From the NCBI GenBank assembly GCA_016722565.1, contig JADKIU010000002.1:186001-250000 (forward strand): DNA of 64,000 nucleotides, read 5' to 3'. The notes under the pieces are model-generated. The model was not told the origin of the DNA and ran no database searches. It was given only the letters and a program-made list of their open reading frames with translations. Every line of letters starts with the position of its first letter. Position 1 is the stretch's first letter. Below, one piece after another: positions 37,237-45,588 of this stretch. The position numbers were made by a program, and so were the translations under genes. This DNA comes from Bacteroidota bacterium (GTDB lineage: Bacteria > Bacteroidota > Bacteroidia > 2-12-FULL-35-15).

Positions 37237-37265
37237 AAAAAAGTCCCTCGTTTTGGGACTTTTTT
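37237..37265 (+). terminator. Terminator after the PorP-PorE operon
   Basis: An 11-bp stem (aaaaaagtccc at 37237-37247) pairs with gggacttttt (37255-37265) around a 7-nt loop, with a T-run in the right arm. Confidence 0.75.
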
Positions 37266-37385
37266 AGCGAAAACAAACCTGCCAACAGGCTAAAAAGAAA
37301 TGGCACAATTAATGTAAATGCCATTAAAAATATCCGTTTTATGAAACAAATTCTACCTACGAATTCTCTTAGAAAAAATATCAAA

Positions 37386-40300
37386 ATGAATAGAAAATTA
37401 CTTTCTTCAATCGCTTTTTTTGCAATCCTCTTTTCATCTATTTCTGCCATTGCACAAACCACGCACCCTGTTGAATTAGGATTTAATGTTGGGGCTTCCT
37501 GGCTACAAAGCGATGTTAAAATGAAAAAGCTGGGCGGAGCCGGTGGTTTTACTTTGGGACAAATGTATCTTCAAAACGATAAAAGTGCTTTGGATTGGGG
37601 ATGGCGATTCCGTTATCTAAATGCTGTAACTTATGGACAGGATACCAAAAAGTCTGGAATTGTAAATAATCCGATTTTAAATGGAACCTATGATTCTTCT
37701 TTGAATTACAATTCAAATGGTGGTATTCTCTATCAAAACTATAAAACCAATATTAATGAATTGGGATTAGAGTTGGTAATTGGTGCGAACCGTATGCGTA
37801 ATAAAACAAAAGTATATCCCTATGTTTTTGGTGGTATTGGAATTACGAAAGCGGTAACAAAAACAAATCAATTAGACGGAAATAGTTTGCGTTACGATTA
37901 TTTTAGTGTGGATTCCAATGGAACTGCTAATGGTTCTCAAATTACTTCTTCATTAAACAGTATGTATGATGGCAGTTACGAAACTGCTGCAGAAGGAAGC
38001 GAATCTCCACGTTGGAAGTTTATGCCTTCCTTAGGTGTTGGTTTAGGCTACCAGTTTACTCCCGGCTTTTCAATGGGCTTGGAACATAAAATGACTTGGG
38101 CCATGCACGATGGTTTGGATGGACAACAATGGAACAATGATAATACACTAAGTGCTACAAAAGATAAATACCATTACTCTTCGGTATGGTTAAAATTTAG
38201 TTTTGGTAGAACGACACGTCATACCACAACAACTACTACAACAACAAATACTACAACGACTAATATTGTAAATACCACAGGTGATAAACCGGTTGTGAAT
38301 ATTACAACTCCAAGTGTAAATTCATTTACCTCTTCTTCACAAAGTTTCACTGTAAGAGCAACTGTGAAAAATGTATCATCTAAAAGTGATATTGCTTTAC
38401 TGTACAACGGTGTAAACAATACCAATTTTACTTACGATGCAACCACACATGCATTTGCTTTCCCATTGATGTTGTTACAAGGAAGTAATACATTTAGCAT
38501 TACAGCTACCAATGCAAATGGAAGCACAACGGATAATGCGACAGTGCTTTACGAAACTCAAGTAGTTGTTCCTCCTTCTCCTGCTCCGATTGTGACCATC
38601 ACAAGTCCGACCAGCAATCCGCATTCAACCTCAATGAACAATGCAACTGTTGTTGCTACTGTTTTAAATGTGGCTTCACAAAGTCAAATAGGAATTACAA
38701 TCAATGGCGTTACAACCAGCAGTTTTATTTTTAATCCTTCCACACATGGATTAACAGTAAGCAGTAATTTAAATCCGGGTGCAAATACATTTGTGATTTC
38801 AGCAACCAATGCTTCAGGTAGTGATTCGAAATCCATCACCGTAATCTATTCGGTTGCTCAAGCAACACCGCCACCGTTTATTACTTTTGTGAATCCGGGC
38901 GTGAATCCGTTTACTTCTTCTGTTCCCGTATTGCCAATCAATGCAATGGTGCAGAATGTAACTTCGGTAGGACAAATTGCTGTTTCAGTAAACGGAGGAA
39001 CAATGCCAACAAGCATGTTGAGTTTTAATCCGTCTACCAGCCAGTTGAGTTTCAATGCGAATTTAATGGCAGGTGCAAACAGTATTACCATTGCTGCGAC
39101 CAATGTAGCTGGTGCTGATTCAAAATCAATAACTGTGATGTATTCACAACCGGTAGCCGTAAATCCTCCTCCGGTAGTTACCTTTGTGAACCCTTCTGTG
39201 AATCCATACACAAGTGCTGTATCTCCGATAACAGTGAATGCCTTGGTTCAGCATGTAACATCGGTGGGACAAATTTCGGTGACAACTAATGTGTCAACCA
39301 TTCCAACAAGTATGTTGAGTTTTAATCCGACAACCGGACAATTAAACTTTAATGTGAATTTGGCTCCGGGTGCAAACACCATTACCATTGGTGCAACCAA
39401 CGTTGCAGGTGCAGATTCGAAATCAACAACAGTGATATACAGTCAGCCTGTGGTAACAACACCAGCTCCGATTGTTACCATTACAGCACCATCGGTTAAT
39501 CCATTTAATACTACTTCAAATGTTGCTGCGGTAAATGCGATTGTGTTGAACGTGACAGCTCCTTCACAAATTGCAGTAAGTTTAAATGGTGTAACTACCA
39601 GTGCATTTACTTATAACATGGCAACAAAACAATTAGTGTTTAATGCAAGTTTAATTGCAGGGGCAAACATTGTTACGATTGCTGCAAGTAATACTGGTGG
39701 CAGCGATTCAAAATCGACAACCATTATTTATTCGCAACCGGTTGCAACACCTGCTCCGATTGTTACAATCACTTCACCAACTACGAATCCTTTTAATACA
39801 ACCATTTCAACTACTTCGATAACCGCGAGTATATTAAATGTGACTACATCATCACAAATTACGGCAACATTAAATGGTGCAAACACACCGTTTACTTACA
39901 ATATGGCAACCAAGCAATTGTCGATGCCGGTGAGTTTAATTGCAGGTGCGAATATCGTTACCATCACGGCAACAACTCCATCGGGTAGTGATTCAAAATC
40001 AACAACCATTATTTATACAGCTCCGGTTGCAACACCAGCTCCGGTTGTTACTATTACATCACCAACCACGAATCCTTTGAATACAGCTGTTGCAACAACA
40101 GTTGTAACTGCGACAGTATTAAATGTAACTTCCTCTTCTCAAATCACGGGCACATTAAATGGTGCCAATACACCATTTACTTACAACATGGCAACCAAGC
40201 AATTGTCAATGCCAGTGAGTTTAATTGCCGGTGCGAATATCGTTACCATCACGGCAACAACTCCATCGGGTAGTGATTCAAAATCAACAACCATTATTTA

Positions 40301-41273
40301 TACAGCTCCGGTTGCAACACCTGCTCCAGTTGTTACAATTACATCACCGGCTACAAATCCTTTTAATACAAGCGTTGCTACTGCTTCAATAACAGCAACC
40401 GTATTAAATGTTACAGCTTCATCGCAAATTACAGTTATGGTAAATGGCACAAATACACCGTTTACCTATAACATGGCAACCAAACAATTAACGATGTCGG
40501 TGAGTTTAATTGCCGGTGCTAATATCGTTACCATCACGGCAACAACTCCATCGGGAAGTGATTCAAAATCTGCTACAATTATTTATACGGCTCCTGTTGT
40601 GTTGCCTTCACCGATTGTGACATTTATTTATCCTGCAGCTGCATCCAGCACATTTGGAAGTGCTGTTTATAATGTGGAAGCAACAGTATTAAACATTACA
40701 TCCATCAGTAATGTGGTTGTGAAATTAAATGGAGTAGTTTTATCAACTGCAACTTATAATTCTTCAACGAAAGTTGTAAAGTTTCCTGCAAACTTGGTGG
40801 TGGGTGTTAACACGATTACAATTACTGCAACAAATACTTCAGGAACGGATACCAGAACGGTTACAATTAAATACAGCCCAGGACCAGGTACAATTACTCC
40901 GATAACTCCTGATTCGACAAACACACCTGCAAATCCAGGTCGACCGAATATTCATTCACCCAATACCACAACGATTAAAGGCGGTGGAACTGCTGCAAGT
41001 GGGGTAGGTGCCGGACCAACAATTACTTTTAGTGTTGTAAATCCGTATGCGACTACAACTCCTGTTGTAACTATTTCGGCTGTGGTAGCAGGTGTAACGA
41101 TGAGAAGTGATATCATCGTTAAATTAAATGGGGTAGAGATTCCTTTCTCACACATCATTAAAACCAATACTGTAAGCGTAACTACTCCTGTAAATGTAGG
41201 AGCGAATACGCTGACTATTACTGCAACCAATGCTGGCGGTACCAAAACAGAAACGTTGGTGATTAATAGATAA
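37386..41273 (+). CDS. Outer-membrane beta-barrel with ten C-terminal Ig-like repeats
   Basis: About 1,295 residues from the Met at 37386 (signal peptide RKLLSSIAFFAILFSSISAIAQ). Residues about 25-255 look like an outer-membrane barrel of alternating strands (VELGFNVGASWLQ, GLGYQFTPGFSMGLEHKM, SSVWLKFSFGR). A Thr/Asn-rich linker (TTTTTTNTTTTN) is followed by ten about 92-residue Ig-like repeats with the pattern PxVTITSPTxNPF...TVLNVTSSSQI...LNGxxTxFTYN...LxxGANxVTITATNxxGSDSKxxTIIY. Repeats 6-8 are nearly identical. No T9SS tail is seen. A barrel followed by a passenger of Ig repeats resembles intimin/invasin (type Ve) architecture, but homology of the barrel is not shown. The first Met (37341) is less likely as start. 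Confidence 0.75.
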   Translation: MNRKLLSSIAFFAILFSSISAIAQTTHPVELGFNVGASWLQSDVKMKKLGGAGGFTLGQMYLQNDKSALDWGWRFRYLNAVTYGQDTKKSGIVNNPILNGTYDSSLNYNSNGGILYQNYKTNINELGLELVIGANRMRNKTKVYPYVFGGIGITKAVTKTNQLDGNSLRYDYFSVDSNGTANGSQITSSLNSMYDGSYETAAEGSESPRWKFMPSLGVGLGYQFTPGFSMGLEHKMTWAMHDGLDGQQWNNDNTLSATKDKYHYSSVWLKFSFGRTTRHTTTTTTTTNTTTTNIVNTTGDKPVVNITTPSVNSFTSSSQSFTVRATVKNVSSKSDIALLYNGVNNTNFTYDATTHAFAFPLMLLQGSNTFSITATNANGSTTDNATVLYETQVVVPPSPAPIVTITSPTSNPHSTSMNNATVVATVLNVASQSQIGITINGVTTSSFIFNPSTHGLTVSSNLNPGANTFVISATNASGSDSKSITVIYSVAQATPPPFITFVNPGVNPFTSSVPVLPINAMVQNVTSVGQIAVSVNGGTMPTSMLSFNPSTSQLSFNANLMAGANSITIAATNVAGADSKSITVMYSQPVAVNPPPVVTFVNPSVNPYTSAVSPITVNALVQHVTSVGQISVTTNVSTIPTSMLSFNPTTGQLNFNVNLAPGANTITIGATNVAGADSKSTTVIYSQPVVTTPAPIVTITAPSVNPFNTTSNVAAVNAIVLNVTAPSQIAVSLNGVTTSAFTYNMATKQLVFNASLIAGANIVTIAASNTGGSDSKSTTIIYSQPVATPAPIVTITSPTTNPFNTTISTTSITASILNVTTSSQITATLNGANTPFTYNMATKQLSMPVSLIAGANIVTITATTPSGSDSKSTTIIYTAPVATPAPVVTITSPTTNPLNTAVATTVVTATVLNVTSSSQITGTLNGANTPFTYNMATKQLSMPVSLIAGANIVTITATTPSGSDSKSTTIIYTAPVATPAPVVTITSPATNPFNTSVATASITATVLNVTASSQITVMVNGTNTPFTYNMATKQLTMSVSLIAGANIVTITATTPSGSDSKSATIIYTAPVVLPSPIVTFIYPAAASSTFGSAVYNVEATVLNITSISNVVVKLNGVVLSTATYNSSTKVVKFPANLVVGVNTITITATNTSGTDTRTVTIKYSPGPGTITPITPDSTNTPANPGRPNIHSPNTTTIKGGGTAASGVGAGPTITFSVVNPYATTTPVVTISAVVAGVTMRSDIIVKLNGVEIPFSHIIKTNTVSVTTPVNVGANTLTITATNAGGTKTETLVINR
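39750..40604 (+). repeat. Three tandem 285-bp repeats within the Ig-repeat gene
   Basis: Units start at 39750, 40035 and 40320, and the next diverged unit starts at 40605, so the period is exactly 285 nt (95 codons). Their second halves are almost identical in DNA, unlike the diverged flanking repeats, which points to recent duplication or gene conversion. Confidence 0.85.
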
Positions 41274-41288
41274 AATTAATTACGAAAT

Positions 41289-41324
41289 AAAAAAGCCTTC
41301 TTGAATTTCAAGAAGGCTTTTTTT
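41289..41324. terminator. Bidirectional terminator between convergent genes
   Basis: A 10-bp stem (gccttcttga at 41295-41304, complement at 41308-41317) has a 3-nt loop and is flanked by A6 and T7. It serves the rightward Ig-repeat gene and the leftward deacetylase gene. Confidence 0.85.
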
Positions 41325-41342
41325 ATGGATATCACTTTGTTG

Positions 41343-43451
41343 CTATTTCTCTAGCAAAACAATCTTTTTAACGATTGATTTTTTAGCGGTGCTGATTTTG
41401 CAAAAATACGTTCCAGGAGGAAGTTGATTGGCCTCAACGGTATGGCGATAAATTCCAGCTTGCAAATCACCAGTTCGGGTTGTTTGAATTAATTGTCCCA
41501 TTACATTATACAGCTCAATTATTAATGCTGCATCTTCTTTGAACCAGATTTCAACGGTAGTTGTTGTGCTAAAAGGATTAGGAAAGCAATTTGCCAACAA
41601 GCCGTTTTGCATTGGATTTTCTTTCCATGCAACACTTAATGGAGGGAAATACCCGAAGTGAAGAATGATTCCATTATCGTCCCATAACGATTGAATAACT
41701 GCGATGGGGGATCCGAATTCATCTTGTGCTTTTATCAATGCTAAATCTTGTCCGTTATCCACAACAAAACTCATCATATTGTTTAGCGGTAATTGGGATG
41801 AAGGAACAGTGATTGTTAAGGTATCGTTTGATATTTCTGTTGTGAAACGAATGCTATCTCTTCCTCTCCAGTAGTCTGCAAAGGTTTCTAAATCGGTGGT
41901 AAACACATCGGGAGGCAACTGGTCAATTAAATCTTGTTGTGCCCATAATTTATAAATCCGGTTCGGATGAATGAGTAAATTGTTGGGTGCATAATTCGCT
42001 CTGTTGCGATTAATCACATCCAACCAGATGGCTTGTTTTGCAGAATAATTGGTGAATGAAATAGGGTCAGAAGCGAATACATCTGAAATGTTCAAAGGAA
42101 TTTCCCAAACATTGCTAATTGCACCGGATGAACTTCTGTCCTTGTGATTCGGGTAAGGAAAGCTGGTTAATACATCTCCGGCTGCATAGTTGGTACAATA
42201 TTCATATCCTAATGTATCCAATGCATTCACCAAGTATTTGTTATAACATAAATGTCCAGCTCGAAACGAGCGAATAGGAACTCCGAAATCCGTTTCTAAA
42301 ATATTTTTTGATACTTCTGTTTCGCCCAGAACAGTTCCTCCTGTTGTTGGACCCATACCGCTGTTAAACGGAATATAGCTGGATGCTGTATTTCCCAAAA
42401 CTCCGAGTGGAAAGATAACATCATCATAGAAGTCGGTAAAATGCCCCACCGAATGACTTGCTAATTTATGGCCTTTATTGATTAAATATTGTACTTGAGG
42501 AATGCTGGAAACGTTGTAAAAATCAGAGAGTACTCCATCATTAATATAATGTGTGGTTATGGTATAGGTGCTAGAAAGATTAATTGCATTTTCATAATCC
42601 GCATAATAGCTCATGGTGTCGTAAGCTGTGGTGGCATCCACATCATGTGTAACCATCAAGGTGGTTTTACTTTCAAACGGACTCGTATGCAACCAAACGG
42701 TGTTGGGAGTGTGTTTGGTGCAGATGGCTTTCAGAAACAAAATCAAGGCATCGGTAGTGGGTTCAAATCCATTGGAATAAATTCGTTGTGCATCGGCATC
42801 TTTATTTACCTGGTTGAGTAATACTAAATTTTTAAAAGAAAATCCTAATCCGTAAGCGATCCCCGCTCCGTAATTGTTTCTGGTAATTGCAGTTGAATTA
42901 TCATCATAATGTGCCATTTCAATTCCTGATCCGAGCGCATACTGTCGCACAGTAATGGTTGTTGGATAGCTGAGTTTTCCGATGCTGATAGTTTGTTCCA
43001 TTGTATCGTTTAACCAACGCATGGATTGATCAGCCAAAGCCATATTAAAAATAATACGGTGATGTGATGAAGAGGAGGTTGCTGTATTGATACCAAATAA
43101 CGGCAAAAATGCTGAGTCGCGCACACCGGCAGAAATTAAAATACCTCCATGGTTTACATAGCTGTAAATGGAATCGTATTCGGGAGATGTAAAAACTGAA
43201 TCTGTTAATCGCGATGACGGAATGACAATTCCGTATTTCATTGCTGTATTTACGCTTGTTGTAACAATGTAAGGCAATCCGGCTACCTTTAAAATATGTT
43301 TAGCTGAAAACAGTTCACCATCATTGGCTTGCATGTTTCGTGCTGTTAAATCAAGGATTGCGATGGTGCGTTTTTTTATGGATGTGCTGTCTGTCGCAAA
43401 TCCGGTAGCAATAGAAAAAATAAAAAAGAAGGTGAGTAGGTTTCTTTTCAT
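41343..43451 (-). CDS. T9SS-secreted polysaccharide-deacetylase-like protein
   Basis: 702 residues with a signal peptide (about 1-19). Residues about 20-260 form an unassigned N-terminal domain resembling a glutamine-amidotransferase-like fold (ILDLTARNM, YVNHGGILISAG). A CE4/NodB-type domain lies at about 265-530: LMVTHDVDATTAYD (motif 1 with HDVD), LASHSVGHF (HSxxH metal motif 2) and RSFRAGHLCYNKY (motif 3-like). The last about 80 residues are a type A T9SS tail (NCFPNPFSTTTTVEI through KKIVLLEK). Deacetylation of a surface or environmental polysaccharide is likely; the substrate is unknown. Confidence 0.78.
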   Translation of the reverse strand: MKRNLLTFFFIFSIATGFATDSTSIKKRTIAILDLTARNMQANDGELFSAKHILKVAGLPYIVTTSVNTAMKYGIVIPSSRLTDSVFTSPEYDSIYSYVNHGGILISAGVRDSAFLPLFGINTATSSSSHHRIIFNMALADQSMRWLNDTMEQTISIGKLSYPTTITVRQYALGSGIEMAHYDDNSTAITRNNYGAGIAYGLGFSFKNLVLLNQVNKDADAQRIYSNGFEPTTDALILFLKAICTKHTPNTVWLHTSPFESKTTLMVTHDVDATTAYDTMSYYADYENAINLSSTYTITTHYINDGVLSDFYNVSSIPQVQYLINKGHKLASHSVGHFTDFYDDVIFPLGVLGNTASSYIPFNSGMGPTTGGTVLGETEVSKNILETDFGVPIRSFRAGHLCYNKYLVNALDTLGYEYCTNYAAGDVLTSFPYPNHKDRSSSGAISNVWEIPLNISDVFASDPISFTNYSAKQAIWLDVINRNRANYAPNNLLIHPNRIYKLWAQQDLIDQLPPDVFTTDLETFADYWRGRDSIRFTTEISNDTLTITVPSSQLPLNNMMSFVVDNGQDLALIKAQDEFGSPIAVIQSLWDDNGIILHFGYFPPLSVAWKENPMQNGLLANCFPNPFSTTTTVEIWFKEDAALIIELYNVMGQLIQTTRTGDLQAGIYRHTVEANQLPPGTYFCKISTAKKSIVKKIVLLEK

Positions 43452-43458
43452 GGTAAAA

Positions 43459-43466
43459 CAAAGGTA
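43459..43466 (-). promoter_or_regulatory. Possible -7 box very close to the deacetylase start
   Basis: On the minus strand TACCTTTG matches TAnnTTTG and ends 7 nt before the ATG at 43451. That would make the mRNA leaderless or nearly so, unless translation begins further in. No -33 TTTG is seen at the right distance. Confidence 0.3.
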
Positions 43467-43505
43467 AGAAAAAAGTTGATAGGCCTGTTAGCAGCAATCG
43501 ATGAA

Positions 43506-43976
43506 TTAAATTTGAGTGCCAGACTCAATCGGTTTTTTCTTCGTCTTTGGGAAAATATTAAACTGCATCCCATAGGATGGTACAATGCTGATGCCTTTTA
43601 ACAATACATCAGAGCCACCTAACATGGGATAACGACCATAGTTTTGATAGTACGCAGCGAGTGAGAAGTTGAAGAATACATATTTTTTTCCCACTTTCAC
43701 ATTGATAAAAGTTCCATACGCATCAAAACTAGCTTTACCGGAAACCGGTGCCAGTAATTCTCTCGGGACATTGTCGATAATTTGTTCGGAATAAATATTT
43801 TTGGGTGTGATTTTATAGTTGATAAAACTATGGGAATAAACCAAACCGAATGAAAAGCAACCCACACGTTCTTCGGGTCCGAAGGATTTGCTAAAAACAA
43901 GTGGAATTGTAATGTCTTTTCTATTCATATCCAATCCGAATAGTTTTTGCACCTTATCGAATTTATAAAAATTCAC
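43506..43976 (-). CDS. Outer-membrane lipoprotein, C-terminal part (frameshifted)
   Basis: Second part of the gene starting at 44458. The frame is open upstream of this ORF's Met through GGFYGSVGVQYSWQNYRF, so the true junction is near 44047. Alternating hydrophobic strands (GCFSFGLVYSHSFINYK, KKYVFFNFSLAAYYQNYGRY, GMQFNIFPK) suggest an outer-membrane barrel. The family is not recognised. Confidence 0.65.
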   Translation of the reverse strand: MNFYKFDKVQKLFGLDMNRKDITIPLVFSKSFGPEERVGCFSFGLVYSHSFINYKITPKNIYSEQIIDNVPRELLAPVSGKASFDAYGTFINVKVGKKYVFFNFSLAAYYQNYGRYPMLGGSDVLLKGISIVPSYGMQFNIFPKTKKKPIESGTQI

Positions 43977-44008
43977 AAAGCGGTAATTTTGCCAAGAATA
44001 TTGAACAC

Positions 44009-44458
44009 CTACACTTCCATAAAATCCGCCTTTATCGGATTCGTTGCAATTTTGTTGGAACCTAAAAATTGATACATCACATCAAATGCATTGGCTCCTC
44101 CGGTGTTGCGATAACCCATATCAAAACGATGGCCGATACCATAACGGAAATAAGTTTCGGTATTGTAACCGATAGGATCCAAGCAATACGCCATAAAAGC
44201 AGAATTGAGATTAGCGATTTGCTGGGTATAAATAACGGTATCTTTATCGGCTGCCGTTTCCACTAAATCCATCGAACCTTTTATGGACCGTTCAATAGGA
44301 GCGGATGAAATATTTACGGTGGTGTTGCGTCCGATGCGTACTTGACCTTTTGGTAATACCTTACCTGATGTTAGCATGGAACGCGGAGAGCTGCAAGAAC
44401 TTATTGCAACTGCAATGAGAATAAAAAAGGGAATGAATCCTGTGTGTTTTATCTGCAT
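44009..44458 (-). CDS. Outer-membrane lipoprotein, N-terminal part (frameshifted)
   Basis: Lipoprotein signal with lipobox (ILIAVAISSCSS, Cys near residue 22), then beta-rich sequence (GQVRIGRNTTVNISSAP, YFRYGIGHRFDMGYRNTGGA). The ORF stops falsely at 44009. Adding one A (minus strand) in the AA at 44045-44044 gives KIANESDKGGFYGSVGVQYS, which continues into the 43976 ORF. The intact gene spans 43506-44458, about 317 residues, and would be a barrel-type outer-membrane lipoprotein of unknown role. Confidence 0.7.
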   Translation of the reverse strand: MQIKHTGFIPFFILIAVAISSCSSPRSMLTSGKVLPKGQVRIGRNTTVNISSAPIERSIKGSMDLVETAADKDTVIYTQQIANLNSAFMAYCLDPIGYNTETYFRYGIGHRFDMGYRNTGGANAFDVMYQFLGSNKIATNPIKADFMEV

Positions 44459-44475
44459 ACTATAAAGTTAACGAT

Positions 44476-44483
44476 TATATTTG
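44476..44483 (+). promoter_or_regulatory. -7 promoter box for the BNR-repeat gene
   Basis: TATATTTG matches TAnnTTTG exactly and lies 16 nt upstream of the ATG at 44500. The -33 element is not clear. Confidence 0.45.
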
Positions 44484-44499
44484 ATACAAAATTGATACC

Positions 44500-45504
44500 A
44501 TGCTTCAACGTTTGTTTTTTAACATTTTTTGTTTGTTTTTAATATTAAACTCCGCATCTGCGCAAACCATTCAGATGTTGAATACTGATGGTGAGCTGTC
44601 GTTTCGTGGGTTAAGTGTGGTGGATGATGATGTTGTGTGGGTGAGTGGAAGTAAAGGAACTGTTGGTAAATCGATTGATGGTGGAAAAACATTTCAATGG
44701 ATGAAGGTGAAAGGATATGAGCAATGCGATTTTAGAGATATTGAGGCATTTAGCAAAGATGTAGCGATTATTATGTCGATTGCTGAGCCGGCTTATATTT
44801 TAAAAACCACAAACGGAGGCAGGAGTTGGAAAAAGGTCTATGAAAATGCCACCAAAGGAATGTTTTTAGATGCGATGGATTTTTTTGATGAAAAGCATGG
44901 AGTTGTGATTGGTGATCCCATCAATGGATTTTTCTTTATCGCCCAAACCAAGGATGGAGGGAAAACGTGGAAAGAAACCTTTCATGGATATTATTTGACT
45001 GCAGATAGTTCTGAAGCTTGTTTTGCCAGTAGTGGAACCAATATTCGACTATTTTCACAACAACGGTTTGGATTTGTATCCGGTGGAATGTTTTCAAGGT
45101 TTTGTAAAGGCAATGAAATGATGAGTATTCCCATTTTACAAGGTGGTAAAACAACAGGTGCGAACTCGTTTGCTTTTAAAGATTCACTTACCATAATGGT
45201 GGTCGGAGGTGATTTTTCTGATTTACAAGCCAGTCCAACCTGTGTATTTACTAATGATGGCGGTAAAACCTGGACAACCTCCACAGTTCCGCCTTCCGGT
45301 TATAAGAGTTGTGTGGAGTTTTTAGAGGGAAATACATGGATTTGTTGTGGATTATCAGGAGTAGATATTAGTAATGATAATGGTAAAACATGGACAAAAG
45401 TATCCACTGATTCCTTTCATGCTTGCCGAAAAGCCAAGAAAGGTAATGGCGTATATTTTAGTGGTGCTAAGAGTAGAATAGGAAAGATGATTAAAATCAA
45501 TTAG
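44500..45504 (+). CDS. Exported YCF48/BNR-repeat beta-propeller protein
   Basis: 334 residues with a signal peptide (NIFCLFLILNSASAQT). It carries several BNR/Asp-box repeats of the form S.DGGKTW (SIDGGKTFQWMK, TTNGGRSWKK, TKDGGKTWKETF, TNDGGKTWTT, SNDNGKTWTK) alternating with DVVWVSGSKGT or FGFVSGG strands, like YCF48/HCF136-type propellers. Bacterial members are often annotated as oxidoreductases without evidence. No T9SS tail is present. The gene has promoter-like boxes and is divergent from the broken lipoprotein gene. Confidence 0.8.
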   Translation: MLQRLFFNIFCLFLILNSASAQTIQMLNTDGELSFRGLSVVDDDVVWVSGSKGTVGKSIDGGKTFQWMKVKGYEQCDFRDIEAFSKDVAIIMSIAEPAYILKTTNGGRSWKKVYENATKGMFLDAMDFFDEKHGVVIGDPINGFFFIAQTKDGGKTWKETFHGYYLTADSSEACFASSGTNIRLFSQQRFGFVSGGMFSRFCKGNEMMSIPILQGGKTTGANSFAFKDSLTIMVVGGDFSDLQASPTCVFTNDGGKTWTTSTVPPSGYKSCVEFLEGNTWICCGLSGVDISNDNGKTWTKVSTDSFHACRKAKKGNGVYFSGAKSRIGKMIKIN

Positions 45505-45544
45505 TCGCCCAACCTTCCGATTCCTCTTTTTCAAGAAAAACCAT

Positions 45545-45552
45545 TATCTTTG
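45545..45552 (+). promoter_or_regulatory. -7 promoter box for the S9 peptidase gene
   Basis: TATCTTTG matches TAnnTTTG and lies 36 nt upstream of the ATG at 45589. Confidence 0.45.
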
Positions 45553-45588
45553 CCCTCCAAATAAAGAAAATCATTAATATTTTATTGT

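Noticed and set aside
39750..40604. CRISPR or mobile repeat
   Set aside because: The 285-bp repeats are in frame (95 codons) and encode Ig-like domains.
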